This document shows positions 43,878 to 51,696 of a stretch of DNA of 64,000 nt, piece by piece. How positions within the stretch are numbered: the stretch's first letter is position 1; every line of letters starts with the position of its first letter. Below the pieces are notes generated by a model. The model was not told where the DNA came from. It saw only the letters and a program-made list of their open reading frames with translations, and searched no databases. Source of the DNA: Stenotrophomonas sp. UBA7346 (lineage in GTDB: Bacteria > Pseudomonadota > Gammaproteobacteria > Xanthomonadales > Xanthomonadaceae); contig DKPB01000083.1 of the NCBI GenBank assembly GCA_002471015.1, positions 1 to 64,000 of the forward strand, given 5' to 3'. Both the position numbers and the translations under genes were made by a program.

Positions 43878-46705
43878 CAGTGCATCTCCCCGGTGCGTGC
43901 CGAACGGCGGTGGATATCGATTTCGCCGTTGCGGGCATTGCGGGTGCGCGAGGGCTTGATGGTGCCCATCATCGACAGGATCAGCATCACCCCGCCAAAC
44001 ACCACCAGGTAGACGCCGGTGTCAAAACCGATGGCGCTGGCCAGCGGCACCTCGCCGATCAGCGGCAGGTGCAGGTCCAGGTGGCCGCTGGTCAGGAACG
44101 GCACGCCGAACAGCATCGACGCCGCGCCGCTGAGCAGGGCGATCAACAGGCCCAGGCCGATGCAGCGGATGTAGTCGAAGCCGAAGCGCGACTCCACCGA
44201 CGCCGTGCCCTGGATCACGTACTGGATCAGCAGCGGCACCGCCAGCACCAGGCCGGCGATGAAGCCGCCGCCGGGCGCGTTGTGGCCGCGCAGGAACAGG
44301 AAGATCGATACCGTCAATGTCAGCGGGAACATGATCTGGGCAAGATCGGCCGGCACCGGCAGCTTGATCGGCGGCCCGGGCATGATCTGTTCCGGTGCCA
44401 TCCGCGTACGCCGCAGCATGGCGTGTACCACCAGCGCGGCGATACCGAACACGGTGATTTCGCCAAAGGTATCGAAGCCACGGAAGTCGACCAGGATCAC
44501 GTTGACCACGTTGTGGCCATAGGCCTCGGGCAGCGAGCGCAGCAGCATCTCGCCGGCCATGGTGTTGGGCGGCAAGGTCATCAGCGAGTAGGCCAGCGCG
44601 GCGATGCCGCCGCCGGCGATGATGGCGATCAGCGCATCACGACGTTTGCGCCAGCGTGCGTGCTCCGGCGGCGACTGTGCGGGCAGGTAGTTCATGCCGA
44701 GCAGCATCAGCACCAGGGTCACCATCTCCACCATCAGCTGGGTCAGGGCCAGGTCGGGTGCGGACAGGAACACGAAGGTCAGCGCCACCATCAGGCCGGT
44801 GCCGCCCATCACGATCACCGCCAGCAGGCGCTGCTGGTACAGGAACAAACCGGCGAAGGCGCAGGCCAGCATCACCAGCCACAGCGTCCAGCCCAGCAAC
44901 GGCATCGCCTGCGGGGCCGGCCACACCGGCAGCGAGGGGTTGGCGACATAGGGCGCGGCGGCGACGATCACCGCTACCAGCACCAGCGCGAACAGCATGC
45001 GCTGCAGGCTGCCATTGGCCAGTGCGGCGGTCACGCTGTGGGCGAAGCCGAACAGCGCATCCAGGGCCAGGTGGAACAGATTGCGGCCGGTGGGGCGGTT
45101 GCGCGCGGCATATAGATCGGTGAAACGACGCAGGCCGAAGTACAGGGCGATACCGCCCACCACGCCAATCGCGCTCATCGCCAGCGGCAGGTTGAAGCCG
45201 TGCCAGACCGACAGGCTGTACTGCGGCATCGCGGCGCCGAGAATGGATGCGGCGGCGGCGTGCAGCACCGGTGCGATGGTCAGCGCCGGGGCGATGCCGA
45301 CGGCCAGGCAGATCACCACCAGCACTTCCACCGGCACCTTCATCCAGCGCGGCGGCTCATGTGGCACCACCTCGATGTCGACCGGGCCCTTGCCGAAGAA
45401 GGTGTCGTGGACGAAGCGCAGGCTGTAGGCCACGCCGAGGATGCCGGCCAGCAGCGCGGCAACGCTGATCGCCGAGCGCATCCAGTCCGGGCCCTGGGTG
45501 GCCAGGGCCTCGGCAAACAGCATTTCCTTGGACAGGAAGCCGTTGAGCAGCGGGATGCCGGCCATCGCCAGCGAGGCGACAATGGCCAGGGCGCTGGTGA
45601 TCGGCATCAAGCGGCGCAGGCCACCCAGGCGGCGCATGTCGCGGGTGCCGGTCTCGTGATCGATGATGCCGGCGGCCATGAACAGCGAGGCCTTGAAGGT
45701 GGCGTGGTTGAGGATGTGGAACACGCCGGCCACCACCGCCATCGGCGTGGACAGGCCGAACAGCAGGGTGATCAGGCCCAGGTGCGAAATCGTCGAATAG
45801 GCCAGCAGGCCTTTGAGGTCGTGCTGGAAGATCGCATTCCAGGCGCCGATCAACAGGGTGATCGCACCGATGCCGCTGACCACGTAGAAGAACAGCTCGG
45901 TGCCGGCCAGGGCCGGGTGCAGGCGCGCCAGCAGGAACACACCGGCCTTCACCATGGTGGCCGAGTGCAGGTAGGCCGACACCGGGGTGGGCGCGGCCAT
46001 CGCATGCGGCAACCAGAACTGGAACGGGAACTGCGCGCTCTTGGTGAAGATGCCGGCCAGCACCAGCAACAGTGCCCAAGGGTAGAGCGCGCTGCTGCGG
46101 ATCAGCTCGCCCGAGGCCAGCACCACATCCAGGTCGAAGCTGCCGACGATGCGGCCGATCAGCAGCACGCCGGCCAGCAGCGCCAGACCGCCGCCGCCGG
46201 TGACGATCAAGGCCATGCGCGCGCCCTCGCGGGCGTCCTTGCGGTGCGACCAGAAACCGATCAGCAGGAACGAACTGATGCTGGTCAGCTCCCAGAACAC
46301 CATCAGCAGCAACAGGTTGCCGGCCAGCACCATGCCCAGCATCGCGCCCATGAACAGCAGCAGGTAGCTGTAGAAGCGGCGCGCGCTGTCCTGCGGGGAC
46401 AGGTAGTAATGCGCGTACAGCACCACCAGCGCGCCGATGCCCAGCACCAGCCCGCCGAACATCCAGGCCAGGCCATCCAGGCGCAGGCTTAAGTCCAGGC
46501 CGATCTGCGGCAGCCACTGCCAGCTGTTGCGGACGATCTCGCCGTCGAGCACGGCCGGGGTGACGCTGCCCAGCAGGGCCAGCCCCAACACCGGTGCCGC
46601 GCCCGCCAGGCATGCGGCTGCGCCACGTGACAGGCGGCCTGTCAGGGCGATGGCCGCTGCCAGCAGAAAGGGCAGCGCAAGCAGCAGCAACAGGACGGGC
46701 GTCAT
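43877..46705 (-). CDS. phaAB: Cation/H+ antiporter fused subunit A/B
   Basis: The 942-residue first gene of the operon fuses MrpA (NuoL-like, with HSATMVKAGVFLLARLHP and GFLSKEMLFAEAL) to an MrpB-like C-terminal part (GHNAPGGGFIAGLVLAVPLL). The fusion is usual in the Pha type of gram-negative bacteria. It has about 20 or more membrane helices. The upstream gap of 553 bases includes an inverted-repeat element. Which cation is moved cannot be read from sequence. Confidence 0.93.
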   Translation of the reverse strand: MTPVLLLLLALPFLLAAAIALTGRLSRGAAACLAGAAPVLGLALLGSVTPAVLDGEIVRNSWQWLPQIGLDLSLRLDGLAWMFGGLVLGIGALVVLYAHYYLSPQDSARRFYSYLLLFMGAMLGMVLAGNLLLLMVFWELTSISSFLLIGFWSHRKDAREGARMALIVTGGGGLALLAGVLLIGRIVGSFDLDVVLASGELIRSSALYPWALLLVLAGIFTKSAQFPFQFWLPHAMAAPTPVSAYLHSATMVKAGVFLLARLHPALAGTELFFYVVSGIGAITLLIGAWNAIFQHDLKGLLAYSTISHLGLITLLFGLSTPMAVVAGVFHILNHATFKASLFMAAGIIDHETGTRDMRRLGGLRRLMPITSALAIVASLAMAGIPLLNGFLSKEMLFAEALATQGPDWMRSAISVAALLAGILGVAYSLRFVHDTFFGKGPVDIEVVPHEPPRWMKVPVEVLVVICLAVGIAPALTIAPVLHAAAASILGAAMPQYSLSVWHGFNLPLAMSAIGVVGGIALYFGLRRFTDLYAARNRPTGRNLFHLALDALFGFAHSVTAALANGSLQRMLFALVLVAVIVAAAPYVANPSLPVWPAPQAMPLLGWTLWLVMLACAFAGLFLYQQRLLAVIVMGGTGLMVALTFVFLSAPDLALTQLMVEMVTLVLMLLGMNYLPAQSPPEHARWRKRRDALIAIIAGGGIAALAYSLMTLPPNTMAGEMLLRSLPEAYGHNVVNVILVDFRGFDTFGEITVFGIAALVVHAMLRRTRMAPEQIMPGPPIKLPVPADLAQIMFPLTLTVSIFLFLRGHNAPGGGFIAGLVLAVPLLIQYVIQGTASVESRFGFDYIRCIGLGLLIALLSGAASMLFGVPFLTSGHLDLHLPLIGEVPLASAIGFDTGVYLVVFGGVMLILSMMGTIKPSRTRNARNGEIDIHRRSARTGEMH

Positions 46706-47258
46706 GTAGGGGCGCGGTTCAGAAACGGGGTTTTGCAGTCTAACAGGCGATTTTTTTGATCCGCGACTTTTTCTGAATGATCCGTTCGGGTTGGATCGGC
46801 GGAGCCAGTACTGCCAGTGGCTGCGGGCGGAAAACGAGGAAACTTTGGCCCATCGCTAGCTCCTGGGGGCCTGCCCCGATCAGCTGCAGTGGACCGTCTT
46901 TGGTCGGTATGGCAGCGGCGATCAGGTAGCCCGGGTAAGCGCAGCGCACCGGGGAGCGCAAGGTATTGCCCGATGAGAAGGACCGCGCGACCGATATTGG
47001 CAACCATCGCCCCCCGCTCCCCCGGTGCGCTGCGTTTACCCGGGCTACATCATGGGCGAGCAGGCGGGGCGTCGGTGGGCGTGGCGTGAGCCGCGAAGCT
47101 GGCGAATCATCCGCTGGCAAAGATGCCCAGCGTGTCAGCAATGTCAGCTTCGCTGTTTACACCGCTGCTGCGACAGCCGGCCCCGCAGTTCGCACCGAGC
47201 AAGGCCAACTCCCGGTGGCGGCTGCGGAATCGGGCCTGCTTCGCCTATCCTTCCGCGC
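46706..47258. other. 553-base gap between divergent phaAB and epimerase genes
   Basis: Near phaAB lies an A/T-rich stretch that should contain its promoter. The centre holds a 123-bp inverted-repeat element at 46927-47049. The right part leads to the epimerase start. Short reading frames here have no start or composition support. Confidence 0.7.
46927..47049. repeat. 123-bp element with 33-bp near-perfect inverted ends
   Basis: The left arm starts GTAGCCCGGGTAAGCGCAGC and the right arm is its near-perfect reverse complement ending in GCTAC, with a G/A change and one extra base. The spacer is about 56 bases. GTAG ends recall REP/SMAG elements, but the core sequence (CCCGGGTA...GCGCA) is a different family known in many gammaproteobacteria. 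Confidence 0.8.
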
Positions 47259-48182
47259 ATGGAGAACGATATTCACAGCGCAGCGGTCGCTGGCCGCGCG
47301 CTGGTATTTGGTGGCAGTGGCCAGATTGGCGAACCCTTGTTGGCGCAGCTGCTGGCAGCTGGCTGGGAGGTGACGGCGGTGTCACGCCAAGCCCACGCCG
47401 ACACACCGGGTGTCCACTGGGTGCAGGCCGATCTTTACGGCTTCTGGCGCGATGGACAGGCCTTCGACGCGGTGATCAGCTGCGGTCCCTTGGACAATTT
47501 CGCTCGCTGGTATGCCGGATCGGATATCCACAGCCCGCGGGTGGTGGCGTTCGGCTCGACCAGTGCCGAGGTCAAGCAGGACTCGGCCGAACCGGCCGAA
47601 AGGGACGTCGCCCGCCGGCTGCGGGAAGCGGAGCAGCTGCTGTTCGCCACCGCCGCCGAACGCGGGGTGGCTGCCACCGTACTGCGCCCGACCCTGATTT
47701 ACGGTGCCGGGCGCGACAAAACCCTTACCTCGATTGCGCGTATGGCCCAGCGCACGCGCCTGCTGGTATTGCCAACCTGCGCCAAGGGCATGCGGCAACC
47801 AGTGCATGTGCAGGACCTTGCCAAGTCGGTGTTGCAGGTGCTCCCTGCAGCCGCCAGCCATGGCCGGGCCTATGCGGTGGGGGGGGGGGAGGTACTGCCC
47901 TACAACCAGATGGTGCGGCGGGTCTTGGCCACGTTGCGACCGCGCCCGCTGCTGCTGCGGGTACCCACGCCGCTCTTCGTGTGGGCGTTGCGCAAGGCGC
48001 ACGGCAAGGGACGGTTGCTCGGCATGAACGAGGCGGTGCTGGAACGCATGCGTGATCCGCTGGCGTTCGACATCGAGCCGGCGCGGCGTGATTTCGGCTA
48101 TGCACCGCGGGCCTTCCTGGTGCAGAGGGGAATGTTTGTCGGCATCAACGAGGGTGCCGAGGAAACCTTGCCGGAGCACTGA
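47259..48182 (+). CDS. NAD(P)-binding epimerase/reductase-like protein with a G11 tract
   Basis: The ATG at 47259 gives 307 residues. An extended SDR core shows ALVFGGSGQIGEPLLAQLL, then AFGSTSAEVK and ATVLRPTLIYGAGRDKTL. The product is unknown; the layout fits nucleoside-sugar epimerase-like proteins. At 47879-47889 a run of 11 G bases encodes part of GGGEVLP. A tract of that length is prone to slippage, which would truncate the protein. The C-terminal part includes RRDFGYAPRAF. Confidence 0.8.
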   Translation: MENDIHSAAVAGRALVFGGSGQIGEPLLAQLLAAGWEVTAVSRQAHADTPGVHWVQADLYGFWRDGQAFDAVISCGPLDNFARWYAGSDIHSPRVVAFGSTSAEVKQDSAEPAERDVARRLREAEQLLFATAAERGVAATVLRPTLIYGAGRDKTLTSIARMAQRTRLLVLPTCAKGMRQPVHVQDLAKSVLQVLPAAASHGRAYAVGGGEVLPYNQMVRRVLATLRPRPLLLRVPTPLFVWALRKAHGKGRLLGMNEAVLERMRDPLAFDIEPARRDFGYAPRAFLVQRGMFVGINEGAEETLPEH

Positions 48183-48201
48183 ACCGTGGTGGCCTGCTGC
48201 C

Positions 48202-48675
48202 TCAATAACGCCAGCCGAACTGCCGGAACAGCTTGGCCAGCACCCAGATCGGGCCGATCAGCAGGTAGGTCAGGTCGGTGAGGAAACTCGGCCGGCGGCC
48301 TTCGATCTTGTGGCCGATGAACTGCGCTATCCATGCCACCACGAACACACCGATGGCGATGTACAGCAGCATCTGGATGCCAAGCCGGTCTTCCAGCAGC
48401 CGGCAGATGCAGCCGAACACGAAGAAGATGATCAGCATGCCGATGCCCAGCGGGCGCGACAGCCGGTTGTAATAGGCCCAGGTGCCGAACATGGCGAACG
48501 CCGCCCAGATGCCATGCTGGAACCACGGCACGAGCGGCGGGATGCACCACAGCAGGGCGATGACTGACCACAGGATCGCGGGCACCGCGATGACGTGGAT
48601 GGCCTGGTTGGTGTGGTTGACGTGATCGCCGGAGTAGCTGGCGAAATAACGATCCACCGGTCGCGCAATACTCAT
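48202..48675 (-). CDS. Mpo1/DUF962 family membrane protein
   Basis: The 157-residue membrane protein starts at the ATG at 48673-48675 behind GGAG. The His-rich motif DHVNHTNQAIHVIAVP and the C-terminal GHKIEGRRPS are the iron-binding signature of the yeast Mpo1 family, which shortens 2-hydroxy fatty acids by oxidation. Four hydrophobic helices are visible. Activity in bacteria is inferred from these motifs. Confidence 0.85.
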   Translation of the reverse strand: MSIARPVDRYFASYSGDHVNHTNQAIHVIAVPAILWSVIALLWCIPPLVPWFQHGIWAAFAMFGTWAYYNRLSRPLGIGMLIIFFVFGCICRLLEDRLGIQMLLYIAIGVFVVAWIAQFIGHKIEGRRPSFLTDLTYLLIGPIWVLAKLFRQFGWRY

Positions 48676-48724
48676 TCCACGTTCCCTCCCGGGTTGACTG
48701 GCAGAGCATAGCGCGGCTTCCCTA

Positions 48725-48755
48725 CGGATGCGCACGGTGGCCGTGCGCATCCGTG
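48725..48755. repeat. Perfect 14-bp inverted repeat downstream of purC
   Basis: ACGGATGCGCACGG and CCGTGCGCATCCGT flank a three-base TGG loop. It lies between purC and the Mpo1-like gene on the same strand. No T tract follows on either strand, so it may be a processing or stabilising hairpin rather than a terminator. Confidence 0.7.
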
Positions 48756-48771
48756 ACCGGTACTGCAGGAA

Positions 48772-49698
48772 TCAGTCGACGCTGATGCCGGCCAGCTTGT
48801 CCAGCGCTTCGGCGTACTTGGCGCGGGTGCGTTCGATCACCTCGGCCGGCAGGGCGGGGCCCGGCGCGGTCTTGTCCCAGTCCAGCGTCTCCAGGTAGTC
48901 GCGCACGAACTGCTTGTCGTAGCTGGGCGGGCTGATGCCCACCTGGTATTCGTCGGCCGGCCAGTAACGCGAGGAGTCCGGGGTCAGCATCTCGTCCATG
49001 ATGTACAGACGGCCATCGGCATCAGTGCCGAACTCGAACTTGGTGTCGGCCAGCAGGATGCCGCGTTCGGCCGCGTATTCGGCGGCGAACTTGTAGATGC
49101 GCAGGGTCGCGTCACGCACCTTCTCGGCCATGTCGGCGCCAACCGCCTTGACCATCGCGTCGAAGTCGATGTTCTCGTCGTGGTCGCCCACTGCCGCCTT
49201 GGTCGACGGGGTGAAGATGGCCTCGGGCAGCTTTTCGGCCTGCTGCAGGCCGTCGGGCAGGGCGATGCCGCTGATCTTGCCGGTGCGCTGGTAGTCCTTC
49301 CAGCCGCTGCCGATCACGTAGCCGCGGGCAATGGCTTCCACCGGTACCGGCTTGAGCTTCTTGGTCACTACCGCACGCTTGGCGTACAGCGCCGGGTCCA
49401 CGCCTTCGGGCAGCACGCTGGCCACGTCGATGCCGGTCAGGTGGTTGGGCATCAGGTGCGCGGTCTTGGCGAACCAGAAGTTGGATACCTGGCACAGCAT
49501 CTCGCCCTTGCCCGGGATCGGGTCGGGCAGCACCACGTCGAATGCCGACAGGCGGTCGGTGGCAACCATCAACAGGTATTCGCCCGGGGGTGTTCCGGCT
49601 GGCAGACGTTCGCGCGGGATATCAAACACATCACGCACCTTGCCGCGATGGCGCAAGGGCAGGCCGGGAAGATCGGATTGCAACAGCGTGGTCGGCAC
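48772..49698 (-). CDS. purC: SAICAR synthetase
   Basis: The 308-residue enzyme joins aspartate to CAIR in purine synthesis. It has HRGKVRDVFDI near the N-terminus, ATDRLSAFDVVLPDPIPGKG, ARGYVIGSGWKDYQRTGKI and LADTKFEFGTD. The length matches the longer Ade1-like form. Translation most likely starts at the GTG at 49696-49698, five bases after AGGAG, giving VPTTLLQS. A GTG two codons upstream is an alternative. Long extensions upstream have no support. Confidence 0.93.
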   Translation of the reverse strand: MPTTLLQSDLPGLPLRHRGKVRDVFDIPRERLPAGTPPGEYLLMVATDRLSAFDVVLPDPIPGKGEMLCQVSNFWFAKTAHLMPNHLTGIDVASVLPEGVDPALYAKRAVVTKKLKPVPVEAIARGYVIGSGWKDYQRTGKISGIALPDGLQQAEKLPEAIFTPSTKAAVGDHDENIDFDAMVKAVGADMAEKVRDATLRIYKFAAEYAAERGILLADTKFEFGTDADGRLYIMDEMLTPDSSRYWPADEYQVGISPPSYDKQFVRDYLETLDWDKTAPGPALPAEVIERTRAKYAEALDKLAGISVD

Positions 49699-49863
49699 GG
49701 GCACTCCTGGGACTTGGCAATGAATGCCGCCGGCGTGGAGGACCCGGGTCTGGAGGACCCGCAGGGCCCGCGGCTGGTCGGCGGGCGGCCTAGTGTACGG
49801 CGGGATTGGGCCGCTGTGGCATAAAATGCACGTCTTGATTGTCCTCAGGCCATTCGCCCACCC

Positions 49864-50193
49864 ATGCGCTGGTACGGAAAACTGTTCGGTTTCATTGCCG
49901 GGGCCCTGCTTTTCAGGCCCAACCCCTTGTTTGGCGGGATAATTGGCCTGTTGCTGGGGCATGCCTTCGACAGCGACTGGTTCAAGCTGGGCAAAGACCT
50001 GCCGTACCGTGAGCTGGGGGTCCCCCGCGACGCCACCGACGCCGAGATCGACCTGGCCTACCGCCGCCTGATGTCCCAGTACCACCCCGACAAAGTGGCC
50101 GGCGCCGCCCCCGAGCTGCGCGCCCAGGCTGAAAAGAAGGCCCGGCAGATCAACGCCGCCTACGACCGCATCAAAACCCTGCGCAAGCGCTGA
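49864..50193 (+). CDS. Membrane-anchored J-domain protein
   Basis: The 109-residue protein has an N-terminal membrane helix (YGKLFGFIAGALLFR) with glycine spacing like DjlA, then directly a J domain with the HPD motif (QYHPDKV). The TerB-like middle of DjlA is missing. It could recruit DnaK to the inner membrane. The gene starts at the ATG at 49864 and lies 11 bases before rpe, and they may be cotranscribed. Confidence 0.8.
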   Translation: MRWYGKLFGFIAGALLFRPNPLFGGIIGLLLGHAFDSDWFKLGKDLPYRELGVPRDATDAEIDLAYRRLMSQYHPDKVAGAAPELRAQAEKKARQINAAYDRIKTLRKR

Positions 50194-50204
50194 AAGGCTC
50201 CGTC

Positions 50205-50879
50205 ATGTCCAACTGCATCATCGCGCCGTCCATTCTCTCGGCCAATTTCGCCAAGCTCGGCGAGGAGGTCGACAACGTGTTGGCCGCCGGCGCCGACTGG
50301 GTCCATTTCGACGTGATGGACAACCATTACGTGCCCAACCTGACCATCGGCCCGATGGTCTGCCAGGCGCTGCGCAAGCATGGCGTCACCGCGCCCATCG
50401 ACGTGCACCTGATGGTGGAGCCGGTGGACCGCATCGTGCCGGACTTCGCCGAGGCTGGCGCCAGCATCATCAGCTTCCACCCGGAAGCCAGCCGCCACGT
50501 CCACCGCACCATCCAGCTGATCAAGTCGCATGGCTGCAAGGCCGGGCTGGTGCTGAACCCGGCCACCCCGGTCGAAGTGCTGGACTGGGTGCTGGAAGAC
50601 CTGGACCTGGTGCTGCTGATGTCGGTCAACCCGGGCTTCGGCGGCCAGGCCTTCATCCCGTCGACGCTGGACAAGCTACGCGCGGTGCGGGCGATGATCG
50701 ACAAGCTCGGCAAGCCGGTGCTGCTGGAAGTGGACGGCGGGGTCAAGGCCGACAACATCGGCGAGATCGCTGCTGCCGGTGCCGATGCCTTCGTTGCCGG
50801 TTCGGCCATCTTCAACGCGCCCGACTACGCTGAGATGATCAGCAAGATGCGCGGCAATGTCGCTGCGGCGCGAGGCTGA
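50205..50879 (+). CDS. rpe: Ribulose-phosphate 3-epimerase
   Basis: The 224-residue TIM-barrel enzyme links ribulose-5-P and xylulose-5-P in the pentose phosphate pathway. The segments IIAPSILSANFAKLGEEV, WVHFDVMDNHYVPNLTIGP, LLMSVNPGFGGQAFIP and EVDGGVK are family hallmarks with metal-binding His and Asp. The gene is followed three bases later by the GNAT gene. Confidence 0.95.
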   Translation: MSNCIIAPSILSANFAKLGEEVDNVLAAGADWVHFDVMDNHYVPNLTIGPMVCQALRKHGVTAPIDVHLMVEPVDRIVPDFAEAGASIISFHPEASRHVHRTIQLIKSHGCKAGLVLNPATPVEVLDWVLEDLDLVLLMSVNPGFGGQAFIPSTLDKLRAVRAMIDKLGKPVLLEVDGGVKADNIGEIAAAGADAFVAGSAIFNAPDYAEMISKMRGNVAAARG

Positions 50880-50882
50880 GCG

Positions 50883-51374
50883 ATGAGCGCGGCTGAAGTG
50901 CAGATCCGTCCGGCCATCGCCGATGACGCAGGCCTGATCCTGCACTTCATCCGCGAGTTGGCCATCTACGAGAAAGCCGAATCCTCGGTGCAGACCGACG
51001 AGGCCGGCATTCGTGCCAGCCTGTTTGCTGCCGATGCCAAGGCACAGGCCCTGATCTGCGAGCGCGGCGGTCAGGCCATCGGTTACGCGGTGTTCTTCTA
51101 CAACTACTCGACCTGGTTGGGTCGCAATGGCATCTACCTGGAAGACCTGTACGTCAGCCCCGATGCGCGCGGCAGCGGGGCCGGCAAGGCTCTGCTGCAG
51201 CACATTGCCAAGCTGGCGGTGGAGCAGGGCTGCGGCCGCTTCGAATGGTCGGTGCTGGACTGGAACACCCCGGCCATCGATTTCTACAAGGCCGCCGGCG
51301 CGGTAGCGCAGGACGAATGGACGGTCTACCGCCTGCAAGGCGAAGCGCTGCAGAAATTCGCCAAAGGCGGCTGA
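50883..51374 (+). CDS. GNAT-family N-acetyltransferase (SSAT-like)
   Basis: The 163-residue enzyme has the acetyl-CoA loop LYVSPDARGSGAGKALLQH. An N-terminal RPAIADDAGLILHFIRELA and the GIYLEDLYV strand point to the spermidine/spermine (diamine) acetyltransferase-like subgroup. The acceptor is unproven. It starts three bases after rpe and is part of that operon. SMAG repeats follow. Confidence 0.88.
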   Translation: MSAAEVQIRPAIADDAGLILHFIRELAIYEKAESSVQTDEAGIRASLFAADAKAQALICERGGQAIGYAVFFYNYSTWLGRNGIYLEDLYVSPDARGSGAGKALLQHIAKLAVEQGCGRFEWSVLDWNTPAIDFYKAAGAVAQDEWTVYRLQGEALQKFAKGG

Positions 51375-51377
51375 ACC

Positions 51378-51511
51378 GTAGTGCCGAGCCATGCTCGGCA
51401 GAGGCTTCACCGACAATGCCAAGGTAGTGCCGAGCCATGCTCGGCAGGGGCTTCACCTGTGATCTTTGGAATTCCCCGGTAATGCCCCAGCCGAGCATGG
51501 CTCGGCTCTAC
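51378..51511. repeat. Cluster of three SMAG repeats
   Basis: Forward copies begin with GTAG at 51378 and 51424. An inverted copy (GCCGAGCATGGCTCGGC, then TCTAC) lies at 51489-51511. Confidence 0.85.
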
Positions 51512-51520
51512 AGGTGAAGC

Positions 51521-51610
51521 AAAAAAAAGCCGCAACGTTGCCGTTGCGGCCGGGGAATCATCGGAGGCTGATCCTGCCTCCATCCATCGTCCTTGCTATG
51601 GCCTTTCATT
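51521..51610 (-). ncRNA. Candidate minus-strand small RNA
   Basis: On the minus strand a perfect 9-bp stem GCCGCAACG / CGTTGCGGC with a four-base loop is followed by eight T, a complete intrinsic terminator (51521-51550). About 12 bases before it lies another perfect hairpin, GGAGGC / GCCTCC with a seven-base loop (51563-51581). No minus-strand gene precedes it nearby. A transcript of about 70-90 nt could end here. Its 5' end is a guess and I see no clear promoter. Confidence 0.45.
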
Positions 51611-51696
51611 CTCCGGATGCGCTGTGACAACACAGTGACATTCACCCGCCTGCTGCAATCCCCTTGCTAGGCTGCGCGCCTTTCCTGGAGATCCGC

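Larger units (their letters stand above)
51375..51696. other. 322-base gap with SMAG repeats and an orphan terminator
   Basis: The gap holds three SMAG repeats (51378-51400, 51424-51447, 51489-51511). A terminator that works only on the minus strand (51521-51550) and a second hairpin (51563-51581) lie beyond them. The neighbours are both plus-strand genes. The yegS promoter must be near the right end. Confidence 0.75.

Noticed and set aside
45200..46492. Open frame of 430 aa opposite phaAB
   Set aside because: Gln/His/Arg-rich shadow of the antiporter gene, with no start site or domains.
46740..47141. Open frame of 133 aa on the minus strand in the phaAB upstream gap
   Set aside because: It crosses the 123-bp inverted repeat, has no ribosome site and no family likeness.
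51585..51620. Small minus-strand peptide (start MKGHSKDDGW) before the orphan terminator
   Set aside because: The frame runs through the terminator hairpin and its T tract, and the GGAG site is only one base from the ATG.
51620..51645. Clp/CRP binding site before yegS (TGTGACAACACAGTGACA)
   Set aside because: The half-sites are not spaced as TGTGA-N6-TCACA and the second half does not match.
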